A stretch of 11,415 nt of DNA from Bog-159 sp035308525 (GCA_035308525.1 DATGGM010000207.1:1-11415); one strand, 5' to 3'; positions 1-6,949 are shown, counted from the stretch's first letter. Program-made: numbers and translations. Notes: generated by a model not told the origin, from the letters alone.

Positions 1-1790
1 ATCGCGACGTGCAGGATTTCGAGTTCACCATTCAGGACAAGAAGCTGTACATGCTGCAGACGCGCAATGGCAAGCGCACGGGTCCGGCCGCCGTCCGCAT
101 CGCCGTGGACATGGTGAATGAGGGGCTCATCACCAGGAAGGAAGCCGTGCTGCGCGTCGATCCCCAGCAGCTCGATCAGCTTCTGCACCCGGTGCTCGAT
201 CCGGCTTCGAAGAAATCGTTGGCCACCATCGCCAGGGGATTGCCGGCATCGCCGGGCGCGGCGGTGGGCCGCGTGGTTTTCACCGCCGACGAAGCCGTGA
301 AACAAGCCGCCGCCGGACCCGTGATCCTGGTGCGCGCCGAGACCGAACCGAACGACATACACGGCATGGAAGTGGCCAAGGGCATTCTCACGTCGCGCGG
401 CGGTATGACCAGCCACGCGGCGGTGGTCTGCCGCGGCATGGGTACCCCCTGCGTGGCCGGCGCCGGCGACATCGACGTGAACGCGCATAGCAGGCAAATC
501 AGCGTGTCCGCGGACGGTAAGAAAATGACGCTAAAGGAAGGCGACTGGCTGTCGCTCGACGGTTCCACCGGCGAGGTCTTCGCGGGACAGGCCAACACGC
601 TGGACGCCGATCCGTCGTCTGGCATCATGGCCACCTTCATGGGTTGGGCGGACGAATTCCGCGGCGGTTTCGGCGTGCGCGCCAACGCCGACATTCCGCG
701 CGACGCCAAGGCTGCCCGCAAGTTCGGCGCGGAAGGCATCGGCCTGTGCCGTACCGAACACATGTTCTTCGCCGAAGATCGCATCGCGCACATGCAGGCC
801 ATGATCCTCGCGCAGGACGAGAAGAATCGCCGCAAAGCCCTGTTGAAGCTGCTGCCCATGCAGCGCGCCGATTTCGCGGGCCTGTTCAAGGCCATGGACG
901 GATTCCCGGTGCTCATCCGCACGCTCGATCCGCCGCTGCACGAATTCCTGCCCAAGCGTGAAGTGCTCATGGTCGACCTGGCCAGGCTGCCTTCGGCGGA
1001 CCTCAAAGCCAAGAAGGAGATGGTCAGCCGCTACCAGAAGCTGGGCGCCACGGTGAAGGATCTGAAGAAGGTTCTCACCGGGCTGTTGGAGCGGGTGGAA
1101 CAATTGCATGAGTTCAATCCCATGCTGGGCCTGCGCGGCTGCCGGCTCGGCATCATGTATCCCGAGATCACCGAAATGCAGTGCCGCGCTATTTTCGAAG
1201 CCGCCGTGCAGGTGGCTAAGAAGGGCGTAAAAGTCACTCCGGAAATCGAGATCCCGCTGATCGGGTCGGTGGAAGAGTTCGCGAACCAGAAGAAGATCGT
1301 GGTCCAGGTCGCCGAGCAGGTTCTGGGGAAGGCCGGCATGCGCGACTTTAAGTACAAGGTCGGCTGCATGATCGAGATTCCACGCGCCGCGCTTACCGCC
1401 AACTTAATAGCTAAGGAGGCCGACTTCTTCAGCTTCGGCACCAACGATCTGACTCAGACCACCATGGGACTTTCCCGCGACGATTACACGAAGTTCCAGA
1501 AAACTTATGAGAACGCCAAGATCTTCAAGCACGATCCGTTTGCCGTGCTCGATCAGCAAGGCGTGGGAAAATTGGTCGAGATGTGCGTAAAGCTCGGCCG
1601 GCAGACCCGTCCGGCCCTGGACATCGGCATCTGCGGCGAGCACGGCGGCGAGCCCAGCTCGGTGCAATTCTGCTACCGCGTGGGCTTGAACTACGTGTCC
1701 TGCTCGCCCTATCGCGTGCCCATCGCGAGGCTGGCCGCGGCCCAGGCCGCCATCTCCGGCGATAAGTCGGAATCCATGCGCACGGCGTAA
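1..1790 (+). CDS. ppdK: Pyruvate, phosphate dikinase, C-terminal part (5' end outside window)
   Basis: Catalyses reversible interconversion of ATP, phosphate and pyruvate with AMP, pyrophosphate and phosphoenolpyruvate in the cytoplasm, linking glycolysis and gluconeogenesis. About 595 residues are visible (first full codon at base 3) of a family usually near 870-900, so the ATP-grasp domain lies mostly left of the window. The GTG at base 9 is an internal Val, not a start. In order: the end of the nucleotide-binding part (LYMLQTRNGKRT), the swivelling phosphohistidine domain with GGMTSHAAVV (catalytic His codon at 414-416), then the PEP/pyruvate-binding barrel with GLCRTEHMFF, RTLDPPLHEF, IEIPLIG, FFSFGTNDLTQ and GICGEHGGE, whose Cys is the expected acid/base residue. 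These motifs separate it from PEP synthase and enzyme I of the PTS. No catalytic residue is missing in the visible part. It stands alone on its strand and ends just before a strong terminator. Confidence 0.97.
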   Translation, partial: RDVQDFEFTIQDKKLYMLQTRNGKRTGPAAVRIAVDMVNEGLITRKEAVLRVDPQQLDQLLHPVLDPASKKSLATIARGLPASPGAAVGRVVFTADEAVKQAAAGPVILVRAETEPNDIHGMEVAKGILTSRGGMTSHAAVVCRGMGTPCVAGAGDIDVNAHSRQISVSADGKKMTLKEGDWLSLDGSTGEVFAGQANTLDADPSSGIMATFMGWADEFRGGFGVRANADIPRDAKAARKFGAEGIGLCRTEHMFFAEDRIAHMQAMILAQDEKNRRKALLKLLPMQRADFAGLFKAMDGFPVLIRTLDPPLHEFLPKREVLMVDLARLPSADLKAKKEMVSRYQKLGATVKDLKKVLTGLLERVEQLHEFNPMLGLRGCRLGIMYPEITEMQCRAIFEAAVQVAKKGVKVTPEIEIPLIGSVEEFANQKKIVVQVAEQVLGKAGMRDFKYKVGCMIEIPRAALTANLIAKEADFFSFGTNDLTQTTMGLSRDDYTKFQKTYENAKIFKHDPFAVLDQQGVGKLVEMCVKLGRQTRPALDIGICGEHGGEPSSVQFCYRVGLNYVSCSPYRVPIARLAAAQAAISGDKSESMRTA

Positions 1791-1794
1791 CTGT

Positions 1795-1821
1795 GGGGCA
1801 GGCCGCCGCCTGCCCCTTTTT
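1795..1821 (+). terminator. Intrinsic terminator of the dikinase gene
   Basis: A perfect 9-bp G+C-rich stem (1795-1803 pairing with 1808-1816) closes a 4-base loop and is followed at once by five T residues (1817-1821). It begins 4 bases after the TAA stop of the dikinase. On the opposite strand the hairpin is not followed by a T run, so it should stop only rightward transcription, protecting the convergent quinoprotein gene that ends at 1826. Confidence 0.9.
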
Positions 1822-1825
1822 CACC

Positions 1826-3577
1826 TCACAACCCGAAGCAAAGAATATTCGGCCCCGCCGCCACCGCCACATACTGCCGCCCCGCCACGCTGAACGTCAT
1901 GGGCGACGCCTTCATGCGTACATTGGTCGGAAAGTGCCACAGCGTCTTCCCCGTGCGCGCATCCGCTGCGTCGAACCCGCCATTGGGCTTCCCGTAAAAC
2001 ACCACCCCACCGGCCGTCGCCAGCACCCCCGACCATGACTTCGCCTTGGCCGCCCCCGGCTGCGCGATCTCCCAAACAATCTCCCCGGTCTCGATGTTGA
2101 CCGCCCGCAGAAACCGCTGTCCCGTCTGATCCGGATAGCCCATCTCCTGCCCCACGCACTCCTCCAGCGCCAGGAAATAGTAGAGCCGCGTCACCGGGCT
2201 ATAAGCCGTCGAGCTCCAGTTCGCCGCATCGTCCGGACACCCGCCCGGATCCGTCACCCGCGGCCGGCCATCCTCCCCGATTCCCGACGCCCAATCCACC
2301 CGCCGCAGAAACGGCTTGGCCAGCAGCAACTTGCCCGTCGCGCGATCCAGCACGTAAAAGAATCCGTTGCGGTCCGCATGCAGCAGCACCTTGCGCGCCC
2401 TGCCCCGATACTGTGCGTTCACCGACACGAACGGCTCGGTGGCATCCCGGTCTCGCAGATCGTGCGGCGTCAACTGATAATGCCACTTTAGCGCCCCATC
2501 CGCCGGATTCAGCGCTAGAATGCAATCCGTGTAAAGATTGTCCCCGCCGCGATCTTCATCTTCCGAATCGGGAAATGGATTCCCCGTGGGCCAGAACAGC
2601 GTATCCAGCTCCGCGTCGTACGTCCCGGTCAGCCACGTGGACCCGCCTCCCATCACCGGCTCGCTTCCCTTCCACGTCTCCGATCCCGGTTGGCCCCGCC
2701 GCGGAACCGTCCAGTGCCGCCACACCAGCGCGCCCGTCTCGGCCTTGAAAGCCGCCACAAACCCGCGAATGCCTTCGTCCGCGCCGGACACCCCCGCCAC
2801 CACCATGTCCTTCACTACCAGCGGCGCCAGCGTCCCGCCATAATGCTGCGGCTCGTTCGGCATGTCCGTCTCCCAAACCAGGCTCCCCGAACCGCGATCC
2901 AGCGCGATCAGGTGTGCGTTGTCCGTCACGAAGAACACTTTGTCGTCGCGGATTGCCGCGCCGCGATTGGTCCCCAGCGAAGCATCGCCATCCAGCCCCC
3001 GCGTCTGCGGACGCGCAAACTTCCAGATCTCCGCGCCCGTCAACGCGTCAATGGCATAAACCTGGTTCGGCCCCGTGACATACATCACCCCATCCGCTTC
3101 GAGCGGCGTCGTCTCCAGGCCGAAATGCGTAATCGGAAAGAGCCACCGCAACTTCAGGCGATCAACATTGGCCGTATTGATCTCGCGTAATTCGCTATAC
3201 CGGTTCGCGCTCAGGTCGCCGTTGTACGTCAGCCAGTCGCCCGCTTCCGGCGCGCGCCAGGTAATGCGCCTGCCCCCTGTCCCCACAGCGCGCACATGCG
3301 CATTCAGCCCCTGCACATACTTCACGACCGCGTCCAAATCCGCCGCCGGCAGATCCATGGCCGGCATCCCGGCCGCCGGAGACCCGCGCTGAATCATCGC
3401 CCGCAACTGCTCCGCCGCCTGACCCGCCAGCCGCGGACTCGCCGCCAGCCCCGGCCCCTTCCCCGTGCCGCGCGCGTCTTTGCCGTGACACCCCGCGCAC
3501 CGCTGCAGAAAAACTTCCTCGCCCCCGCCGGCCGCCAATCCCGACGCCCACACCAACGTCATAATCCATCTCTTCAT
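1826..3577 (-). CDS. Exported quinoprotein (PQQ-type) dehydrogenase with N-terminal cytochrome c domain
   Basis: Predicted periplasmic alcohol-type dehydrogenase that would pass electrons from a PQQ-like cofactor to its own haem. The 583 residues begin with a short signal peptide (about 1-17), then a cytochrome c domain with CAGCH at 27-31 and a likely axial Met at 71, then an eight-bladed propeller (about 110-583) with quinoprotein blade motifs such as LDRGSGSLVW and LDRATGKLL. By hand alignment to methanol dehydrogenase (MxaF numbering) it keeps W315 (W243), N333 (N261), D376 (catalytic D303) and R403 (R331). It has D267 where MxaF has Glu177, an extra Asp at 378 as in lanthanide-type XoxF, and Ala-Ser at 199-200 in place of the vicinal Cys pair. 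Classical quinohaemoproteins carry the cytochrome at the C-terminus; here it leads. It resembles quinoproteins common in Acidobacteria, some of which occur without PQQ biosynthesis genes (from memory). The substrate cannot be read from sequence. It is divergent from the esterase. Confidence 0.88.
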   Translation of the reverse strand: MKRWIMTLVWASGLAAGGGEEVFLQRCAGCHGKDARGTGKGPGLAASPRLAGQAAEQLRAMIQRGSPAAGMPAMDLPAADLDAVVKYVQGLNAHVRAVGTGGRRITWRAPEAGDWLTYNGDLSANRYSELREINTANVDRLKLRWLFPITHFGLETTPLEADGVMYVTGPNQVYAIDALTGAEIWKFARPQTRGLDGDASLGTNRGAAIRDDKVFFVTDNAHLIALDRGSGSLVWETDMPNEPQHYGGTLAPLVVKDMVVAGVSGADEGIRGFVAAFKAETGALVWRHWTVPRRGQPGSETWKGSEPVMGGGSTWLTGTYDAELDTLFWPTGNPFPDSEDEDRGGDNLYTDCILALNPADGALKWHYQLTPHDLRDRDATEPFVSVNAQYRGRARKVLLHADRNGFFYVLDRATGKLLLAKPFLRRVDWASGIGEDGRPRVTDPGGCPDDAANWSSTAYSPVTRLYYFLALEECVGQEMGYPDQTGQRFLRAVNIETGEIVWEIAQPGAAKAKSWSGVLATAGGVVFYGKPNGGFDAADARTGKTLWHFPTNVRMKASPMTFSVAGRQYVAVAAGPNILCFGL

Positions 3578-3587
3578 GCGCCAGTCG

Positions 3588-3616
3588 ATTATACAACCCC
3601 GCCCAACTGTTTTATA
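3588..3616 (-). promoter_or_regulatory. Candidate promoter of the quinoprotein gene, probably leaderless
   Basis: On the minus strand a perfect TATAAT lies at 3593-3588, ten bases before the ATG at 3577. Initiation about seven bases after the -10 box would leave almost no leader, and no Shine-Dalgarno sequence precedes the ATG, so a leaderless or near-leaderless mRNA is likely. The matching -35 position (3616-3611, TATAAA) is poor, so recognition may need an activator. It overlaps the promoter proposed for the esterase on the other strand. Confidence 0.5.
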
Positions 3617-3618
3617 TT
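3590..3618 (+). promoter_or_regulatory. Candidate promoter of the tannase-family esterase gene
   Basis: TATACA at 3590-3595 (4 of 6 to the -35 consensus) and TATATT at 3613-3618 (5 of 6 to the -10 consensus) are 17 bases apart. The predicted transcript would start near 3625, about 15 bases before the ATG at 3640, with only a weak purine stretch (GAAG at 3625-3628) as ribosome site. The -35 box shares bases with the TATAAT of the opposite gene, so the two promoters cannot easily be occupied at once. Confidence 0.4.
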
Positions 3619-3639
3619 CGTAAAGAAGTCACACAACCC

Positions 3640-5223
3640 ATGACCATCAAACTTCGCACCGCCCTCGCCGCGATATCCCTCGCCGCCTGCATCCCCGCCG
3701 CCTCGCGCGCGGCCCAACCCTGCGACGCCCTGGCCAAGCTCAGCCTGCCAGCCACCACCATCAAAACCGCTGAGCTGGTTTCCGCCGGCAGCTTCACCCC
3801 GCCCGGCGGCAAGCCTCTGCCCAACCTGCCCGCCTTCTGCCGCGTCGCCGGAGTCATCAAGCCCGCCCCGGACTCCAACATCCAGTTCGAAGTCTGGCTG
3901 CCCGCCGCCGGTTGGAACGGCAAGTTCCAGGGCCTCGGCAACGGCGGCTTCGCCGGCTCCATCGGTTACGATCAACTGGCCCTCGCGGTGCGCGCCAACT
4001 ATGCCGGCGCCGCCACCGATACCGGCCATCAGGCCGGCGGCACCGATGCCTCCTGGGCGCTCGACCACCCCGACAAGATCGCCGACTTCGGCTACCGCGC
4101 CATCCACGAAACCGCCGTCAAGGCCAAGGCCATCCTGCACGCCTTCTACGGCGAAGCCCCCCGGCGTTCGTATTTCAGCTCCTGCTCTAACGGCGGCCGC
4201 CAGGCCCTCATGGAAGCCCAGCGCTACCCCGACGACTACGACGGCATCATCGCCGGCGCCCCCGCCAACTACTGGACCCACCTGCTCGCCAACGCCGCCT
4301 GGGACAATCTCGCCCTCATGGGCGACAAGGACAGCTACATCCCGTCCAAGAAGCTCCGCGCCATTCAGGACGCTGCCCTGGCCGCGTGCGACGCCCTCGA
4401 CGGCGTGAAAGACGGCGTCATCGAAGACCCGTCAAAATGCCACTACGATCCCGGCGTGCTGCTCTGCAAGGCGGAAGAGAACGACACCTGCCTCACCGCC
4501 AGGCAGGTGGCCGCGCTCAAGAAGCTATACGCCGGCGGACACACCTCGCATGCCCAGATCTTTCCCGGCTACGCCCCCGGCGGCGAAGCGGAGATGGGCG
4601 GCTGGGCCGTCTGGATCACCGGTCCCGCCCCCGAGCGCAGCCTCATGTACGCCTTCGGCACGCAGTTCTACAAGAACATGGTTTTCGACAACGCTGCTTG
4701 GGACTTCCACACTTTCGATACCGACCGCGACACCAAAGCCGCCGAGGACAAGCAAACCCGCAACCTCAACGCCACCGACCCCGACCTCGGCCGCTTCCGC
4801 GCCCGTGGCGGCAAGCTCATCCTCTATCACGGATGGAGCGACGCCGCCATCGCCGCCCAGGCCACCATCAACTATTACGACAGCGTCGCCGCCAAAATGG
4901 GCTCCGCCACGGGCAGCTTCGTGCGCCTCTTCATGGTGCCCGGCATGCAACACTGCGGCGGAGGCTCCGGTCCCAACAGCTTCGGCCAGTTCTCGCTGGG
5001 TACCGGCGACCCTGATCACGATATCGACGCCGCCCTGGAGCGCTGGGTCGAGAAAGGCGTCGCGCCCGAGCGCATCATCGCCGCCAGGCGCAAGAGCGAC
5101 CTGGACCCCAAGAGCGAAATCGTCCGCACCCGCCCGCTGTGCGCTTACCCCTTAATCGCGCACTACTCCGGCAGCGGCAGCACCGATGACGCCGCCAACT
5201 TCACCTGCGCCAGGCAGAATTGA
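3640..5223 (+). CDS. Exported tannase/feruloyl esterase family hydrolase
   Basis: Serine hydrolase of the tannase/feruloyl esterase family, which cleaves ester bonds of phenolic acids such as gallate or ferulate in plant material. The 527 residues start with a signal peptide (about 1-24, ending SRAA), so the enzyme is exported. The family's CS-D-HC arrangement is complete: Cys182-Ser183 in CSNGGRQAL, Asp401 in HGWSDAA and His438-Cys439 in GMQHCGGG, where the two Cys residues join the nucleophile and His loops by a disulphide. The lid region contains CDALDGVKDGVIEDP (250-264), matching the calcium-binding loop of the family. Length is normal and the frame is intact. CSNGG replaces the more common CSTGG, a minor change. 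Sequence alone does not separate tannase, feruloyl esterase and related esterases. It starts 62 bp from the divergent quinoprotein gene, suggesting shared control, and ends 4 bp from the convergent nucleoside hydrolase. Confidence 0.93.
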   Translation: MTIKLRTALAAISLAACIPAASRAAQPCDALAKLSLPATTIKTAELVSAGSFTPPGGKPLPNLPAFCRVAGVIKPAPDSNIQFEVWLPAAGWNGKFQGLGNGGFAGSIGYDQLALAVRANYAGAATDTGHQAGGTDASWALDHPDKIADFGYRAIHETAVKAKAILHAFYGEAPRRSYFSSCSNGGRQALMEAQRYPDDYDGIIAGAPANYWTHLLANAAWDNLALMGDKDSYIPSKKLRAIQDAALAACDALDGVKDGVIEDPSKCHYDPGVLLCKAEENDTCLTARQVAALKKLYAGGHTSHAQIFPGYAPGGEAEMGGWAVWITGPAPERSLMYAFGTQFYKNMVFDNAAWDFHTFDTDRDTKAAEDKQTRNLNATDPDLGRFRARGGKLILYHGWSDAAIAAQATINYYDSVAAKMGSATGSFVRLFMVPGMQHCGGGSGPNSFGQFSLGTGDPDHDIDAALERWVEKGVAPERIIAARRKSDLDPKSEIVRTRPLCAYPLIAHYSGSGSTDDAANFTCARQN

Positions 5224-5227
5224 GGAA

Positions 5228-6214
5228 CTACCGCGCCGTCAACAGGCGCTGATAAAGTTTCGAGAATCGGGCCAAGTCCAGATCCAGCTTCACGTCCACC
5301 GGCGTGGCATCCGGCGCCAGCTTGCGATCCAGCGCCACCGTCGCGCCGTAGCTCTTGCCGAAGCGCGTCTCCACGTCCAGCCACGATTTCTCCGCCTTCG
5401 TCACGAAGCCCGTATCCAACAGCCACGCCGCCGCCAGTTCGTCCCAAAGATACCCCGTGGCTTTCGGATTCTTCAGAAAGCCCGGGTAGCGCCTGCCGAA
5501 ATCTTCTTTGTATCGCTCCGTAATGGGCGTCTTCGCCGCCACGATGGCATCGAACTGCTCCCTGTTCAACACCGCGCGATTGCAGATATCCAGCGGGAAC
5601 ATCACCTTCTCCGGTATCCGCGAGCGCATCACCATCTGCGCCGCCTCCGGGTCGAACCAGAAGTTGAACTCCGCCGCGCCCGACGCGTTGCCCGGCACGT
5701 GCACATTTCCCCCCATGAATACGATGCGCTTGATCTTCGTCTCCAGATCCGGATGCAGCCGCAGCAGGATCGCCACGTTCGTCATGGGGCCCAGCGCCAG
5801 AATCGTGATCTGGCCCGGATGCTGGCCGATCACCGCCGCCAGTTCCCCGATGGCCTCGGCCTGTCCCGCCGGCGTCAGCTTGCGCGGCCGCGCGAACGCG
5901 CCTTCAAACTCCAGCGGGCCTTCCAGCTTGGCCAGTTCCGCGGTATGTGTGAACGGCATCTGCGCGCCCACCGAAACTTTCATTTCGGGATGGCCCAGCA
6001 GCCCCAGAATCTCCTTCAGGTAGCCGGCGCTCTCCGCCGCCCAAACGTTCCCGGAAACCGCCGTGATCTCCGCCACCCGCACCTTGTCGGGGCTGCGCAA
6101 AACCATCACCAGCGCGGAGCCATCGTCGCCGAAATACCCGCAGTCGGTGTCGAAAATGATCTGGTCGGCGGGCGCGCCGGCCAGCGGAAGAAGGAGAAGC
6201 GGCCAAAGGGTCAT
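5228..6214 (-). CDS. Exported inosine-uridine-type nucleoside hydrolase
   Basis: Predicted to cleave the N-glycosidic bond of nucleosides into base and ribose. With the ATG at 6214 it has 328 residues, beginning with a signal-like stretch (MTLWPLLLLPLAG, 1-13), so it probably acts outside the cytoplasm; a longer frame from 6283 would overlap the upstream gene and bury this signal. Family features: the calcium/ribose loop FDTDCGYFGDD (21-31), GPMTNVA (142-148, Thr145), MGGN (167-170), Asn176, AEFNFWFDPEAA (181-192, with Glu182 and Asn184) and the final calcium Asp258. In Crithidia-type enzymes the residue before that Asp is the catalytic His241; here it is Trp257, so leaving-group activation and base preference probably differ. 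It follows the small exported protein after 7 bp, which suggests one operon. No strong ribosome site is visible. Its stop is 4 bp from the convergent esterase stop. Confidence 0.9.
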   Translation of the reverse strand: MTLWPLLLLPLAGAPADQIIFDTDCGYFGDDGSALVMVLRSPDKVRVAEITAVSGNVWAAESAGYLKEILGLLGHPEMKVSVGAQMPFTHTAELAKLEGPLEFEGAFARPRKLTPAGQAEAIGELAAVIGQHPGQITILALGPMTNVAILLRLHPDLETKIKRIVFMGGNVHVPGNASGAAEFNFWFDPEAAQMVMRSRIPEKVMFPLDICNRAVLNREQFDAIVAAKTPITERYKEDFGRRYPGFLKNPKATGYLWDELAAAWLLDTGFVTKAEKSWLDVETRFGKSYGATVALDRKLAPDATPVDVKLDLDLARFSKLYQRLLTAR

Positions 6215-6221
6215 CGACCCA

Positions 6222-6785
6222 TTATCGGATGACCACCGCCACCGCGGACGGCTGCACGTCCAGCCGCTCGATGCGGTGGCCAAGCTCGAACGGTTGCCCG
6301 ACCTTGGCGTTCGGATAAGCCGGAATCACGTACCTCTGGATCAGGAACTCCAGCATCCGTCCTTCCAGCGTGACGCCCGAAATCTCCACGCTCTCCACAT
6401 CCACCGTGGCGGTACCCTCAGCCGACCGGATGCGCGCCGTAATGGTCACCGGCCGCTCGCCATCCAGCAGATAAGCCATGAGCTTGCCGGGCGGATTTCC
6501 CTCGGCGCGCCGCAGCTTGCCGAAATCGATCAGCGCGAACGCCGTAGCTTTCCCCTCTCCCAGGTCGAGATGCGGATTGCGCACCCCGTCCGGCGCCACA
6601 TCGGCGATTTCCTGCCGCGCGTATGCGTTCAATTCCTGCAGCGTCAGCACCACCCGCGACCCTGGTCTTACCCGCTCGTGTTCGATCAGGTAAAACTTGT
6701 GGACAACCGCCTGGTAGTCCTCTGGAACCGCCGAAACCAGCAGGGTGGCCGCCAAAGTCAGGCCGATGAAAATGCGCCTACACAT
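6222..6785 (-). CDS. Small exported protein of unknown function
   Basis: I do not recognise a named family. From ATG 6785 it has 187 residues: a clear signal peptide or anchor (MCRRIFIGLTLAATLLVSAV, 1-20), then a mostly beta-strand-like sequence with alternating hydrophobic residues and no cysteine apart from Cys2. The order (a LTLQELNAY segment, DLGEGKATAFALIDF, TITARIR, then VESVEISGVTLEG and a closing RIERLDVQPSAVAVVIR) resembles the layout of secreted lipid-binding (TULIP-like, DUF2993/YceB-type) proteins, but that is only a pattern impression. ATG 6809 (195 residues) is a possible alternative, with GAAGG only one base before it; the frame stays open upstream to 6959, but that would overlap the divergent gene. 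I prefer 6785 for its cleaner signal peptide. It lies 7 bp before the nucleoside hydrolase and is probably its operon partner. Confidence 0.75.
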   Translation of the reverse strand: MCRRIFIGLTLAATLLVSAVPEDYQAVVHKFYLIEHERVRPGSRVVLTLQELNAYARQEIADVAPDGVRNPHLDLGEGKATAFALIDFGKLRRAEGNPPGKLMAYLLDGERPVTITARIRSAEGTATVDVESVEISGVTLEGRMLEFLIQRYVIPAYPNAKVGQPFELGHRIERLDVQPSAVAVVIR

Positions 6786-6835
6786 AAAAATCAATACGCG
6801 CCAGCCCATGCCTTCGTTGCCGGCTAAATCGGGGC

Positions 6836-6841
6836 ATTCTA
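6836..6841 (-). promoter_or_regulatory. Possible -10 box for the small exported protein/nucleoside hydrolase operon
   Basis: TAGAAT on the minus strand (5 of 6 to consensus) would place transcription start near 6829, about 44 bases before the preferred ATG at 6785 and 20 before the alternative at 6809. No convincing -35 box is seen at normal spacing, so this is a weak call. Confidence 0.25.
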
Positions 6842-6842
6842 C

Positions 6843-6938
6843 GCATACCTGTGGAAAAGCACGCGGGTCATCCTGTCGATTCCCTTCGGAACAGGACAGA
6901 TACGCCATGGCGAGGCGCGTGCATACCTGGTTTCCACA
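6843..6938. repeat. Paired short repeats in the divergent spacer
   Basis: GCATACCTG occurs twice in the same direction (6843-6851 and 6921-6929). Overlapping or adjoining the copies, TGTGGAAA (6850-6857) and TTTCCACA (6931-6938) form an exact 8-base inverted pair. The second copy ends at the Shine-Dalgarno of the gene starting at 6950. These could be regulator sites or chance; the 164-bp spacer holds no gene I can support. Confidence 0.35.
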
Positions 6939-6944
6939 AGGTGA
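6938..6944 (+). promoter_or_regulatory. Ribosome binding site that fixes the start at 6950
   Basis: AAGGTGA lies five bases before the ATG at 6950. An in-frame start at 6851 would add 33 residues with no comparable site and would bury the membrane segment, so 6950 is the better start. Confidence 0.7.
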
Positions 6945-6949
6945 ATTCC

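Noticed and set aside
9..11. GTG near the left edge as the start of the dikinase
   Set aside because: The protein aligns as PPDK well past its N-terminal domain here and the frame is open to the window edge; this codon is an internal Val.
176..1012. 278-residue minus-strand open frame opposite the dikinase
   Set aside because: Ser/Ala/Arg-rich shadow of a well-conserved coding frame; no recognisable motif or ribosome site.
3589..4281. Gly/Val-rich 230-residue minus-strand frame opposite the esterase
   Set aside because: Repetitive composition produced by the complement of a C-rich wobble pattern; the esterase frame has the full catalytic set.
5233..5249. GCGCC-N7-GGCGC hairpin at the convergent esterase/nucleoside hydrolase ends
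   Set aside because: Only a 5-bp stem, inside coding sequence and with no T run on either strand; not a credible terminator.
5186..6232. 348-residue plus-strand open frame opposite the nucleoside hydrolase
   Set aside because: It is Arg/His-rich low-complexity sequence with no domain, and it lies antisense to a gene with clear family motifs.
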